Assembly (NCBI GenBank): GCA_001460835.1
Contig: CYKH01000484.1
Span: 1 to 64,000, forward strand
DNA length: 64,000 nt
Source: Bodo saltans
Taxonomy: Eukaryota; Euglenozoa; Kinetoplastea; Eubodonida; Bodonidae
Reading direction: 5' to 3'
Shown piece after piece: positions 49,801 to 57,835 of the stretch. Made by a program: the position numbers and the translations under genes. A model generated the notes under the pieces. It ran no database searches and had not been told where the DNA came from. It worked only from the letters and a program-made list of their open reading frames with translations. Position 1 is the stretch's first letter. Each line of letters begins with the position of its first letter.

Positions 49801-52495
49801 CGCAGTTGCTATTCAAAACAGCATCTCAACAGTGACGGTCCCACGCAGCACAAGCAACGTAGGGTACTATTGTGAAAGCGACATTGCAGGACAATTTCAA
49901 CTGCGTGGAGTTCTCGCTGTTATCCAGTTATCAAATGGAACTTCACAGCAAGTCATTTTCAATCAAACCGCGTTTCCAGGTGTTCCAGTTGTTGCCAGCA
50001 TTAACACGTCTTTAGTTTCGGACCCGTTTTTTTCAACATCGTCCTCCTGCTCAAACACTGTGGATTTGTCAAATGGTTACCTTCCGAGCGAGGGTGAGGA
50101 AGCATACTTTTTTGTGTGTGTCCTAACAGCAGACCAGACCCTTCGTTTCACAACACCGTTTCCAAGTGTCCATATTGTTGGCTATACAATCCAGCCAAAA
50201 TCGTTTGTCGCGGGTAGTCAACAGTCGTTCTCATTGTCTTCGGCAATACCATCGCAAACTGTCATGAAGGTGAGTGGCACTTCCTCCTGCGCGACCAACG
50301 TTTCTGCGGCAATCGCCAATGGACAATCAGGTACCCTTTGGCCACTTGCAACACTTGACGGAATTTATTACCTTTGTGCTCAAAGAGGCAGTACTCAAAG
50401 TGCTATCGCAACACTCCTTGTTTCACGCTCGCCCCAAAAGCTCACTCAAACACTTTTGATTCCCAATGTACCCGTATGCGTCTCTCTGCAAAGCACCTCC
50501 ACAACATTCAGTTTGATAGACGACTCTGGCTCGATGTACGACACGTTCCGCAACTACTATTCCTCGAGTAATCGATCCTTTTTCCTTTCCGCTTCAAGCA
50601 CATTGTGTAGTGAGGGGAGTGGCGTCTTGAGTGCTGCTACTGCAGTGGTAAACATTTCCAGCGTTTGTCTCAGCACCTCAGGCGCAAGAGTTGGAGTTGA
50701 ATACCAATTTTGTATTGGAACCCCTTCAGGCTTTGTTCCTCTAGGCAGCGCTACGTTCAACTCTGTGACAATTCAGCCCACCGTTCTGGTATCAGGAGGC
50801 TCGGTTGCACTCTCAGTGAACAATTTGCCTTCAGCAACAATTGCGCTCTCACCATCGACAACTTGCAGTCCTATTGTCACCTCATCTTTTACAGCGAACA
50901 GTTCTGGCGTCGTACCATTCTTCAATGCCTCGGCGAGTGACAACTCGTTCCTGAACCCAGGTACATTCTTTGTTTGCGTGCTTAGTCCGCTTTCAACATG
51001 GATTTCTGTGGGGAATGTGAGTGTTGCTGGTGCGTCGTTCTACTCAATTTCAAACAACGTCGCAATTCAACAAGTTCCAACGACTTTCGATTTGTTAGAT
51101 GATTTGACTAGTGATGTCATTCTGGGACTTCGGACTTCGACGAGCTGTGCTCTGACATCTAGCATAGCGAGTGTGACGACAGTGACTTCAACAAGTATTT
51201 CTGTGACTGGAGCCGCTCCCGGCGTTACGTACCTTTGTGCAACAACACCGATCAATAATTCTGTGGTTGTGGTCGCAGCCATCAATATCATTTCAAGTTT
51301 CGCGCAGTTTTCCTCACAGGCTTCGACATGCACTGACATTACTGTTGGCGTGAACGCACCTGGGACATACACTGCCCTCACTCTCATTGCAGCAGACTAC
51401 TGCTGTGGTGCCACAACTGCGGCTACTTTGTCAACAGCATCATCACCTTCAACATCACAACGCCGGTTCGTCGTGACAGACACTGACCTTGAAGGGTTTT
51501 CTTCACGAACTTCCTTTGCACTTTGCGCTTCAAACGCGACGTCGTGCTACAGCCTTGGTCAAATTTCGTTTGTATCATCGTCATGTGCTGGAACCCCAAC
51601 ACCGCAAACCCCATCTCCTGGTGGAAACAACGGCAACACTAACGGTAGCAACAGCAATCGGGTGGACCTCGTATCATCGACAACCCAAGAATCGTCCAAA
51701 AAAATCACTCCAACAATTATTCTCGCCGCAGTATTTCTTCTGCTCTTGGTGATCGTGATCATCATTGTACTGGTTCAGTGCTGCCTTCGCTCAAGGCGCG
51801 TTATCCCGTCTGATGTTGAAGCTGGTAAAACACGAGAAGGTGCTGATGTGGCCGACAACGAATGGAAACGAACATTTGACTCCATTGTGAATACAAACAA
51901 GCGTGGTGCAAGCACAGCAGTGACGCTCAACCAACTGCTTCATGTTCCTATTTCAATGCGTTTAGATACTTGCCGCGAAGCACCGATTCCAATTCAACTG
52001 CTGGAACTGCAAGAACGAGATGAGAGAGCTGCTCTCGCAGAGATTGAGCGTAATACCTTTTACAAATTGATGGATAACATCGAGCGCGAGATGTACGAAA
52101 TGCGAGAGTACCACGCCGCTGTGGAGAAGACCCGAGTTCTCCAAAACGTATCAGTGCTCCTGCAAGCTGAGTACATGTCACTTGCTGAGTTTGAAGAAGC
52201 AAATCGAACAGCAATCATGGATGATGAAGAAAACAACAGATTAGATGTTGTTGACGTTGAGAAACAGCACTGGCGCCATCAAGTTGATCTTGAAGGGCAA
52301 CGCTTGAAGGACACTCTTGAGCGTGATCCATTCTGGAGGAATCGCAGGCGACTGCTTCGAGAGGCTCACATGAGAGCAATGCAGTCTGTCCAGGCCTCGC
52401 CAGCAGCTTTCGACCCAACTCCAAACCGCACTTTGATGGTTGACCAAACAGAGTTAGAATCGCGGTACAACAAAGAGCAAGACTTGTATATCTAG
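46877..52495 (+). CDS. Giant type I surface protein built of about 18 Cys-containing repeats
   Basis: 1872 residues. A signal peptide (MVTLLLCIALLAQLCCGQW) is followed by about 1580 extracellular residues and one transmembrane helix at about 1612-1636 (IILAAVFLLLLVIVIIIVLV). The cytosolic tail of about 235 residues is charged and helical (LEEFEEAN-type, RRRLLREAHMRAMQSV). The ectodomain is an array of about 18 diverged modules of 80-100 residues. Most carry one Cys after a hydrophobic strand and Ser/Thr run (STSC, SLSC, TNCSG, SSCS) and one near the end (YxxCV, FxFC). This suggests one disulfide per beta-sandwich-like module. Many NxS/T sites fit glycosylation. A Gly/Asn/Ser-rich stalk (GGNNGNTNGSNSN) precedes the membrane. 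The family is not recognised; adhesion or prey contact is only a guess. The frame opens on GTG at 46871, but ATG 46877 begins the signal peptide. Confidence 0.88.
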   Translation: MVTLLLCIALLAQLCCGQWTFSPATPIVNLPFRVTTTVQVSSLFVSTSLSCSDVANGGATTLLSGGSAVFQVLSQNVTTFYFCDSQTYVSLTSIQFEMLTIDPRYAIRNVVTHISFPLFTPNGTMSLREYSDCSGSIGGQQALSSTKTVDVAFSVSGYYFVCLTYFDTVVARSVTTNINSFVVTDPSSFTPQTAITFQTLSFEISGAAPPNARVFFSLSTSCNVTSQGSLQAGGSFGKTVSTRIVLPSGNFTFCVEIPMDSGVYVPSGVLNVGQYFVHPFTAYAGRPTTYTAQFNTQGVSSTVALSTSTSCISPFVVVNSPTNSMVNWTLATGTYYSCIFNVATQSYILASQHTVVASPTVSFLSQAVRALPLSVQSTVSSIILGAAVQTPTIVFNLSGGLATQIVPPTSSTSLTIWVPTSDYQYWYNFGQTSVRNFALVNPPIFVGEPFNFTVDAGLWPQYQIRFASASTCVGGEDMQLPILDKRSVLNISGDRVVCVNGSQFGFQAATVTTVYEIPSVSPLRILANKTSSITVFRVPSGQQVVYGQSCDSWQSSFVSVGAQTTISFLSSAATATSFCSTYAGSANVTLSRLLGSVSSLAVTVRPSVQVVNILSTYVVSVADPSLLSSYSLFVSADCSQSTLSSPLELQNGVFIAKVTPTMVGASLNVCVGNSTQGYFLAAHTSIVSPFDVTYSTALAGLPFQLTVVGTTFQPQQYVVSSTRSCNGTTYATGALTNGTGSTRLPLAQSYFVCVFSDDGATLLEAGGVLIGSFSATSTTLVRLVGNQIGVTTSITGANFFLSTFTNCSGTQYVASPSLSAPVGQYAVCQSLGGFASGSTNLVRVIDQFVASAPPSVRSFVPFNVNISRGDSGARSDISVFLSLTNCSGAPLATFTSSNPSFVTITIPTLAFVRSVLCITTADGYVTSQIAEFSPLPYMSPYTIASTVPVSISSGARQSGFAIVSPTSACGSEWMNAVAIQNSISTVTVPRSTSNVGYYCESDIAGQFQLRGVLAVIQLSNGTSQQVIFNQTAFPGVPVVASINTSLVSDPFFSTSSSCSNTVDLSNGYLPSEGEEAYFFVCVLTADQTLRFTTPFPSVHIVGYTIQPKSFVAGSQQSFSLSSAIPSQTVMKVSGTSSCATNVSAAIANGQSGTLWPLATLDGIYYLCAQRGSTQSAIATLLVSRSPQKLTQTLLIPNVPVCVSLQSTSTTFSLIDDSGSMYDTFRNYYSSSNRSFFLSASSTLCSEGSGVLSAATAVVNISSVCLSTSGARVGVEYQFCIGTPSGFVPLGSATFNSVTIQPTVLVSGGSVALSVNNLPSATIALSPSTTCSPIVTSSFTANSSGVVPFFNASASDNSFLNPGTFFVCVLSPLSTWISVGNVSVAGASFYSISNNVAIQQVPTTFDLLDDLTSDVILGLRTSTSCALTSSIASVTTVTSTSISVTGAAPGVTYLCATTPINNSVVVVAAINIISSFAQFSSQASTCTDITVGVNAPGTYTALTLIAADYCCGATTAATLSTASSPSTSQRRFVVTDTDLEGFSSRTSFALCASNATSCYSLGQISFVSSSCAGTPTPQTPSPGGNNGNTNGSNSNRVDLVSSTTQESSKKITPTIILAAVFLLLLVIVIIIVLVQCCLRSRRVIPSDVEAGKTREGADVADNEWKRTFDSIVNTNKRGASTAVTLNQLLHVPISMRLDTCREAPIPIQLLELQERDERAALAEIERNTFYKLMDNIEREMYEMREYHAAVEKTRVLQNVSVLLQAEYMSLAEFEEANRTAIMDDEENNRLDVVDVEKQHWRHQVDLEGQRLKDTLERDPFWRNRRRLLREAHMRAMQSVQASPAAFDPTPNRTLMVDQTELESRYNKEQDLYI
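47147..47215. repeat. 69-bp direct repeat, copy 2 (inside the surface-protein gene)
   Basis: Source or partner of the copy at the gap edge; in frame within the first ectodomain module (LTSIQFEMLTIDPRYAIRNV). Confidence 0.95.
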
Positions 52496-52600
52496 AACAA
52501 TACGTGTGTGTTTGAGTAGAGTGTTGATTCATACCCCTTAGAATTGAAACTGTACTTCGCGCTATTAATGCACCGTAATCTTATGAGAGAAAATCAAATC

Positions 52601-52627
52601 GTTTTCCTTCACTGCTTGCTATCACAG
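52601..52627 (+). promoter_or_regulatory. Predicted spliced-leader acceptor
   Basis: GTTTTCCTTCACTGCTTGCT followed by ATCACAG, AG at 52626-52627, ATG at 52647 (19-base 5' UTR). One of the clearest acceptors in the window. Confidence 0.75.
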
Positions 52628-52646
52628 AGAAGAGAAGAGAAGAGCA

Positions 52647-53858
52647 ATGGCGGCACGTTACGATGTTGCCGTTCAGGATTACAACCGTTATTTGGTCGCT
52701 TCTCTGGAAAAGTGCGACTCAGAAAAGGAAGTGATCGTATCGAAAATTGATGCTCTGGCCCATAGCCAAGATGAGCTAAGGGGTATCCGAGACACTGTGT
52801 CTCGGCAGTCCACTGAGATTCTGAAGCTACAGCAGGATTCGTCAGAAACAAGATTGATGCTTCAAGAGGAGCGTGAAAAAGTTGCGAGACTGATGAACGA
52901 AAATGCAGTTCTTGCTGCACAGGGTGATGATGATCGCTCTAAAATTGCTAGTCTTATTCGTATGCGCAGGAATGAAATGATGCAAGACGATGCAGCAAAC
53001 CAGGCACAAAAATTTCCGATGCGTGTGAGCATCATGCGCCCAGGAACGGCCTCCAATCCGAAGCGCGGCGAGCCCCACTCTATGAGTCTGCGAAGCGTCG
53101 TAACAGAATACGCAGGATCAAACCACGTGCATGTAGACGTGAAATCATCACCAGCTGAGATCGATGCGATTGTCCATCAACCGCCTCCATCTTCGACGCT
53201 TGTATCTGCATTATCCCGCGAAATTGAAGGCCTAAAGCAACAGCTCGACAATCAGCGGCGTGCCTACGAGCACGAGCGCGCTATTCGGGTTTGCGAGGAA
53301 CGCGATCGTCATCAAGCTCAAGAGGAGACACTTCGTCGTTACGCAGCAACGATAGATCACCTTCAAGCGCTTCAAAACGAAACCACAAAAGAGTTCGTGA
53401 CATTCCGTCATCATTCTCAGATTTCTGAACGCGGGCTTCAGGGTGAACTTGAGAAGCACCGTCAATCTGCCGAGGACGCTCGCAGAGCATTGGTGAAAGA
53501 GCGCAGTGCTCAGACTGCTGGCATCCAGATGGCAATTCAAAATTCTGACACGCGCCATCATGATGTGATTTCATCCCTCCGAGCAGATATTGATGACAGA
53601 ACAGCAAGCTTCCGTCGAGAGAAAGACGCACTTATGGCGCAACTGAGCGATTTTGAAGAAGAGTGTCGCAACCTTCGCGCAAAGGTTCAAAAGGAACGTA
53701 CTCAGAAAAAGCGCCTTATTGAGCAACAGAAATTAGAGAACGAAGGTCTCCACACGGAGATCAATTTGATGAAGCAACACCTCCGAGCTGTGGAAAAGAA
53801 AATCTACTTTACACAAGTTCGAGGAAACCAGCAACAGCAACAACAATTACAATTTTAG
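52647..53858 (+). CDS. Coiled-coil protein, function unknown
   Basis: A 403-residue protein that starts MAARYDVAVQDYNRYLVASL and is almost entirely alpha-helical. Heptad-like segments cover about 20-105 (VSKIDALAHSQDELRGIRD; LMLQEEREKVARLMNENAVL) and about 190-395 (LSREIEGLKQQLDNQRRAYE; FEEECRNLRAKVQKERTQKK). A less ordered linker with Pro and Ser lies between them. It ends in a Gln run (QQQQQQLQF). No other domain is visible. Proteins of this type are frequent among basal-body and flagellar components, but nothing specific supports that here. The start is fixed by the strong acceptor 19 bases upstream. Confidence 0.82.
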   Translation: MAARYDVAVQDYNRYLVASLEKCDSEKEVIVSKIDALAHSQDELRGIRDTVSRQSTEILKLQQDSSETRLMLQEEREKVARLMNENAVLAAQGDDDRSKIASLIRMRRNEMMQDDAANQAQKFPMRVSIMRPGTASNPKRGEPHSMSLRSVVTEYAGSNHVHVDVKSSPAEIDAIVHQPPPSSTLVSALSREIEGLKQQLDNQRRAYEHERAIRVCEERDRHQAQEETLRRYAATIDHLQALQNETTKEFVTFRHHSQISERGLQGELEKHRQSAEDARRALVKERSAQTAGIQMAIQNSDTRHHDVISSLRADIDDRTASFRREKDALMAQLSDFEEECRNLRAKVQKERTQKKRLIEQQKLENEGLHTEINLMKQHLRAVEKKIYFTQVRGNQQQQQQLQF

Positions 53859-53958
53859 AGGCTCGCCATAGACAAACTACAGTGCGCGAGCATTTTCAGA
53901 TAGAAATTACAAACCATATTTCAATGGATGACTTTCGGCTCTTCGTTATTTTCTGTGC

Positions 53959-53998
53959 AATTTTGTTCGTATTTTCTCACCATACTCTCCATTAACAG
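53959..53998 (+). promoter_or_regulatory. Predicted spliced-leader acceptor of the FYVE gene
   Basis: A T/C-rich stretch (ATTTTCTCACCATACTCTCC) then ATTAACAG, with AG at 53997-53998. Confidence 0.65.
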
Positions 53999-54009
53999 TC
54001 GGAGGTGCA

Positions 54010-54798
54010 ATGGCGGTTCATTGGACACCAGATGACCAAGTGCTTGCATGTGAAAGCTGCGATGCTACTTTCGGAGTCTTTCGCAGACGGCACCACTGCC
54101 GTCGATGTGGTGGTGTTTTCTGTGATAAGTGCTCTTCGGAAAAAGCACGGGGTCTACCAGGCTATGAAGAAACTCTCCAACGCATTTGTGGAGCGTGCAA
54201 ACAGGCACTTCAGGCAATGAGAGAAGTAGGAAAAAAGCGCCCAAGAGAGCGCCGAGTGTGCATTTTAGGGTCGCCAGGGAACGGCGAGCTGTCACTCCTT
54301 CATTATTTATGTCCTGATGCATCGACAAGTCATGACACTCAAAAAGTTATCACGTTTGGGAGGACAAGACAAATGTCTCTTCGCACTGGGGGCGAGTTCG
54401 AGTATATTTTCTCCGTTGTTGACACAGGCCCAACAGGCTGCGAAATGTTCCAGCCGCAATACACAATTGGCACGCACGCCTACATTTTTATGTTCAACGT
54501 GACAGATAGAAACAGCTTCTTAGCGCTGCTCCCGTTGAGAGATCGGGTACTTGAGTGCGGTGGGATGGAGAAGGCTATGATCCTTGTGGGCAACAAGCCT
54601 GTGGGGTTTGGTGCTGTGGGGTCCACCACCAATGGGCCACAATTGGACCGCCAGGTGACAGTAGATGAGGTTTCGTCATTGGGTCATCGCTGGGGTGTTC
54701 CACATCTAGAGTTGTCCTCCAGTAAACAACGTCAAGTCGATGAGTTGAAAAATACGCTCCTGCGGCTTGTTGCGGAGCGGGACCACCTCTCTGGGTAG
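54010..54798 (+). CDS. FYVE zinc finger fused to a degenerate Rab-like GTPase domain
   Basis: A 262-residue two-domain protein. Residues 1-65 are a canonical FYVE finger that should bind PtdIns3P on endosomes: WTPDD (WxxD), CESCDATFGVF, the basic RRRHHCRRCGGVFCDKCS and RICGACKQA (RVC-like). Residues about 80-262 follow the small-GTPase order but with decayed motifs. The P-loop position reads CILGSPGNGELSLLHYL (GxxxxGES instead of GKS). The switch II position reads VVDTGPTGCEMFQPQY (for WDTAGQExF), followed by YIFMFNVTDRNSFLAL. The base-recognition site reads MILVGNKPVG (NKPV, not NKxD), and ELSSSKQ stands for ETSAK. It is therefore probably a pseudo-GTPase that has lost nucleotide binding. 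The ATG at 54010 lies 11 bases after a predicted acceptor AG (53997-53998). Confidence 0.85.
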   Translation: MAVHWTPDDQVLACESCDATFGVFRRRHHCRRCGGVFCDKCSSEKARGLPGYEETLQRICGACKQALQAMREVGKKRPRERRVCILGSPGNGELSLLHYLCPDASTSHDTQKVITFGRTRQMSLRTGGEFEYIFSVVDTGPTGCEMFQPQYTIGTHAYIFMFNVTDRNSFLALLPLRDRVLECGGMEKAMILVGNKPVGFGAVGSTTNGPQLDRQVTVDEVSSLGHRWGVPHLELSSSKQRQVDELKNTLLRLVAERDHLSG

Positions 54799-54838
54799 TC
54801 ATGAGTGTAATCTACGATCGCGACCCAAGTTTTATTTT

Positions 54839-55510
54839 ATGTGGTTGTTGCTTTCGAAATCTATTTGTGACTCGCTTTCCAACCCGGTAGTGACTCAGAC
54901 GCACAACAACTCAGCGACAGCATCACCATCTCCAAGCGCCCGCATGTTGTCGCTGAGCAGGACAATGCGATTGACGTGCACGCCTACGCCCCGGCGCACG
55001 GTGACTTCTGACATTGGTTCTGAATCTCCTACGCAAATCAATAGCAGCACGCAAAGCGCCTTGAGCGCCACATCTTCAGGAACTCGATCATGTGGGTTAC
55101 CGCCGATCGTAACGTTCATGACTGCGAGGTCAACAAACTCGGTGCTTGGTGGTGGAACAACAAGCGCAACGATTGGGATAGCAGACCTGTTGGCCCAGCC
55201 CACTGTGTTGCTATGGTTGTCATTTATCACTGACTCACCAGAGTCATGGAGCGTTGCGCCTCGTCAAGGATCAAGCGGTGCTGCTGTGGGGAGTTCAGTG
55301 GACGTGGTACATGTGACAAACGTGAGCCACATGCCAACCTTTGCTGCCGCGCGACGTTCATTGGGGGAGGAAGTATGGCGACTAAGTGTGGCAGCACCTA
55401 CCGGCGGATGGGCGGTCACAAGTGCATCGCAGTATGTATCACAGCGATTAAGTGTCGGAGTGTCGCTGCTGCTAACGGAGGTCGAGGCGACTCATTCGAG
55501 TACGGTGTAG
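54839..55510 (+). pseudogene. Frame remnant of a Ser/Thr-rich membrane protein, 5' part
   Basis: An open frame runs from ATG 54839 to a stop at 55510 and then fails. It begins MWLLLSKSICDSLSNPV and becomes Ser/Thr-rich, with LLAQPTVLLWLSFITDS and a beta-like stretch near the end (WRLSVAAPTGGWAVTSASQY; RLSVGVSLLLTEV). Coding-like sequence continues from about 55480 in a second frame (YGVVVTAVGNQLPYSGVYSV), then in a third frame from about 55630. Either the gene carries at least two frameshifts or this stretch is non-coding and the similarity in style is chance. The ATG also lies inside a pyrimidine-rich tract, so the true start may be later (54952, MLSLSRTMR). I do not recognise the family. 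Confidence 0.4.
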
Positions 55511-55655
55511 TGGTGACGGCAGTGGGCAACCAACTACCGTACTCTGGTGTGTACAGTGTAGGTGTCACTTTTGGACAGTCGATGGCGCAGCTTGCGTCAG
55601 GGACCGTGGTGCCCACGTCACTTTCAACAATGCGGGCGCTTGCTCGGCTGGCTTC

Positions 55656-56399
55656 GTGTGGAACGACGAATTCTGGGTCAGTGTCGCAACGGCCCTGGTT
55701 GTGCTGCCTGGTGTTGGCTGTCGCTTTGCTGCTTGCCTGATTGCATTATTTTACCTTGCACAGACGCTAGTATTCCTGTGGCTGCGACCGTACTCCTCGG
55801 CGATGATGCAACTGTATTCTGCCGTGACGAATGTGCTCACGGTGCTTGCGACGGTTGCGTTGATGGTGGACATCTTTGAGTGGGAGCTTGTGTACAGCGT
55901 GCGCCTCTCGGTTGCATTTCAATTGATGCTTCTTGGGGTGTCGATAGCGAAAGGGATTATCGATGCAGTTGAATTTGCTGTTGGATCGCGTCGGCTCTGG
56001 CAATGGATTGTTTCACGTCACGAAGAGCTGATGGATGCAGTGAGAGACCAGCGCTATGCGAAGTTGGTCGTGCATTACCACGAGGACGACGTTGTATCAG
56101 ACGACGGCGGTGATGCATTGATGGTTTCTCTCACGGAGGGCCCTCCAAAAACGCCGTTGCTACTGCTGAAGTGTGCATCATCGTCAAACGTATTCCAGCA
56201 AAGTACCGCTGTTGAGGAGGAAAACATCCCCTCCAGCACACCCTCAACGCCAGGAGTACTTCTGCAAGGATACGGCTCCTTTATGAGAGATACTGGGTAT
56301 GTTGATGCCATTTTTCTATGCCATCGCTACGATCTGCTCGTCAAGCCCAACTTTTTAAGTGGGAAGACTGAGACCGTGTTGTCCGACGTATCATCATAG
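55656..56399 (+). pseudogene. C-terminal part of a multi-TM membrane protein
   Basis: The open frame encodes WNDEFWVSVATALVVLPGVG and about four transmembrane helices: VSVATALVVLPGVG, FAACLIALFYLAQTLVFLWL, LYSAVTNVLTVLATVALMVD and VAFQLMLLGVSIAKGIIDAV. A cytosolic, acidic and Ser-rich tail of about 130 residues ends in DVSS. Upstream in the same frame, FNNAGACSAGF joins directly to it, so the domain starts before the first ATG and the ATG at 55656 is not a natural start. With the preceding segment it looks like the end of a longer membrane protein whose N-terminal half is now out of frame. The protein family is not recognised. Confidence 0.55.
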
Positions 56400-56423
56400 C
56401 CTTACGTGCACATTTTCAATTTA

Positions 56424-56467
56424 ATTTTCTCGGCCCCCTTTTTATCCCCCAAAACACGCACACACAG
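56424..56467 (+). promoter_or_regulatory. Predicted spliced-leader acceptor of proteasome beta3
   Basis: A CT-rich tract (CGGCCCCCTTTTTATCCCCC) then ACACGCACACACAG, AG at 56466-56467, ATG at 56478. Confidence 0.7.
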
Positions 56468-56477
56468 AATTATCACC

Positions 56478-57092
56478 ATGTCTATCCTAGAGCTGAACGG
56501 TGGCGCATGTGTCGCCATGGCTGGGAAAGAGTGCTTTGTGATTGCGTCTGATAACCGCCTCGGGGAGCAGTTTAAGACCATCTCGATGGAGGTTCCCAAG
56601 CTTCATGTGATCAACAACAACGTGGTTCTCGGACTGACGGGCTTCCGCTCAGATCAGCAAACGTTCGCCAACAATCTTGAGTTCCGCACCAAGATGTACA
56701 AGCTAGAGGAGGAAAGGGAAATTAGTGGCAAAGCACTCACTGGACTCGTCGCATCGTTGCTGTACGAAGCTCGCTTTGGACCCTGGTTCGTGGAGCCCGT
56801 CATTGGCAGCATTGACAAGAACGGCAAGGTGTACCTGTGTGCAATGGATCTGATTGGCGCTCCTTGCGAGCCAGAAGATTACGTTTGCACTGGAACCTGC
56901 TCTGAAGCTCTCCATGGCATGTGCGAATCATTGTGGCGACCCAACCTCGAGCCCGAGGAGTTGTTTGAAATCGTGGCTCAGGCGTTGCTTTCGTCGTGCG
57001 ATCGCGATTGCCTCTCTGGCTACGGTGCCACCGTTATGATTGTCACAAAGGACAAGATCACCACTCGCTTGGTGAAGGGCCGAAAAGACTAG
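56478..57092 (+). CDS. PSMB3: 20S proteasome beta-3 subunit
   Basis: A structural, non-catalytic beta subunit of the 20S proteasome core. It has the family start MSILELNGGACVAMAGKECF, followed by VIASDNRLGEQFKTISMEV. LLYEARFGPWFVEPVIGSID, CAMDLIGAPCEPEDYVCTGT and CESLWRPNLEPEELFEIVAQ are close to animal beta3. There is no propeptide and no N-terminal catalytic Thr, as expected for beta3. The length is 204 residues, the usual size. The frame is open from GTG 56406, but the ATG at 56478 is 10 bases after a good acceptor and fits the family start. Confidence 0.96.
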   Translation: MSILELNGGACVAMAGKECFVIASDNRLGEQFKTISMEVPKLHVINNNVVLGLTGFRSDQQTFANNLEFRTKMYKLEEEREISGKALTGLVASLLYEARFGPWFVEPVIGSIDKNGKVYLCAMDLIGAPCEPEDYVCTGTCSEALHGMCESLWRPNLEPEELFEIVAQALLSSCDRDCLSGYGATVMIVTKDKITTRLVKGRKD

Positions 57093-57270
57093 CGCACAAT
57101 ACCTCGCTCGGCGTGACCTATTCTATTTTTATGCTTGGACGACGAATCAACAACAGCAACAACAAAAAACCCCCAACATTCCATAATAAAACCCCACTGA
57201 AATTGTTGACTTGACTCACGCTGGTAGTTAGCTCTTGTTAAGTTGTCGTAAATAGAGATCAAGGTGACAC

Positions 57271-57690
57271 ATGTCCGTAGCCGTAGCCAATCAGGAGGGA
57301 TCAAGGACCCATGAGGCTAAGATGCTTTTCTGTGGGCATTGCAACAACCTGCTCTACCCTGAAAGCAATGAAGAGAGACGGATGCTGTATCGGTGCGCTT
57401 GCTGCCGCAGAATCGAGGACCACGATGACAACATCACCGTCTACGTTGTGAACGGCGGTGGTGGTGGCCAGTCAACGAGGCCAGAGGAACAGCGTCTGCT
57501 CGCTGAGTTTGCGAGTGATCCCACTGCCCAGCGTGATCCGAATAAGAAGTGCGTTAACTGCGCAAGGACGGACGTGGCGTGTTTCGTGAATCCGCTCGCA
57601 CAACCCACGGAGGATATGACGTTATACTTCGCTTGCGCCGATTGCAAGCACGTGTGGAAAAATGAGGTCGCTGAAACTAAGCGCAGGTAA
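57271..57690 (+). CDS. RPB9: RNA polymerase II subunit RPB9-like zinc-ribbon protein
   Basis: A 139-residue protein with two zinc ribbons, as in RPB9. The N-terminal ribbon is MLFCGHCNNLLYPESN then LYRCACCRRIEDHDDN. The C-terminal ribbon is KKCVNCARTDVACFVNPLAQ then LYFACADCKHVWKN, with the DL-type spacing and final aromatic residue found in RPB9/RPA12/TFIIS ribbons. The absence of the catalytic acidic hairpin DE of TFIIS/RPA12 and the linker length favour RPB9 over RPA12 or RPC11. RPB9 sits on the lobe of RNA polymerase II and affects elongation and fidelity. The first 17 residues (MSVAVANQEGSRTHEAK) are an extension. The 5' acceptor is weak. Confidence 0.85.
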   Translation: MSVAVANQEGSRTHEAKMLFCGHCNNLLYPESNEERRMLYRCACCRRIEDHDDNITVYVVNGGGGGQSTRPEEQRLLAEFASDPTAQRDPNKKCVNCARTDVACFVNPLAQPTEDMTLYFACADCKHVWKNEVAETKRR

Positions 57691-57835
57691 GCGGAGGAGG
57701 ACATTCGAGTGCGTGAGTGTGTCGTTGTAATTCCCCCTTCATTCCCTGATGAAATTTTCACTCCGTCGTAGATGCAACACAACTTTCTTCAACTTGTTTC
57801 ACACTACAAAGGAAAAGAGAGAGAAAGTAGGCACC

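Noticed and set aside
54895-55230. 111-codon minus-strand frame with hydrophobic stretches
   Set aside because: It is antisense to the plus cluster, in GC-rich sequence where chance frames are long, and shows no family motif.
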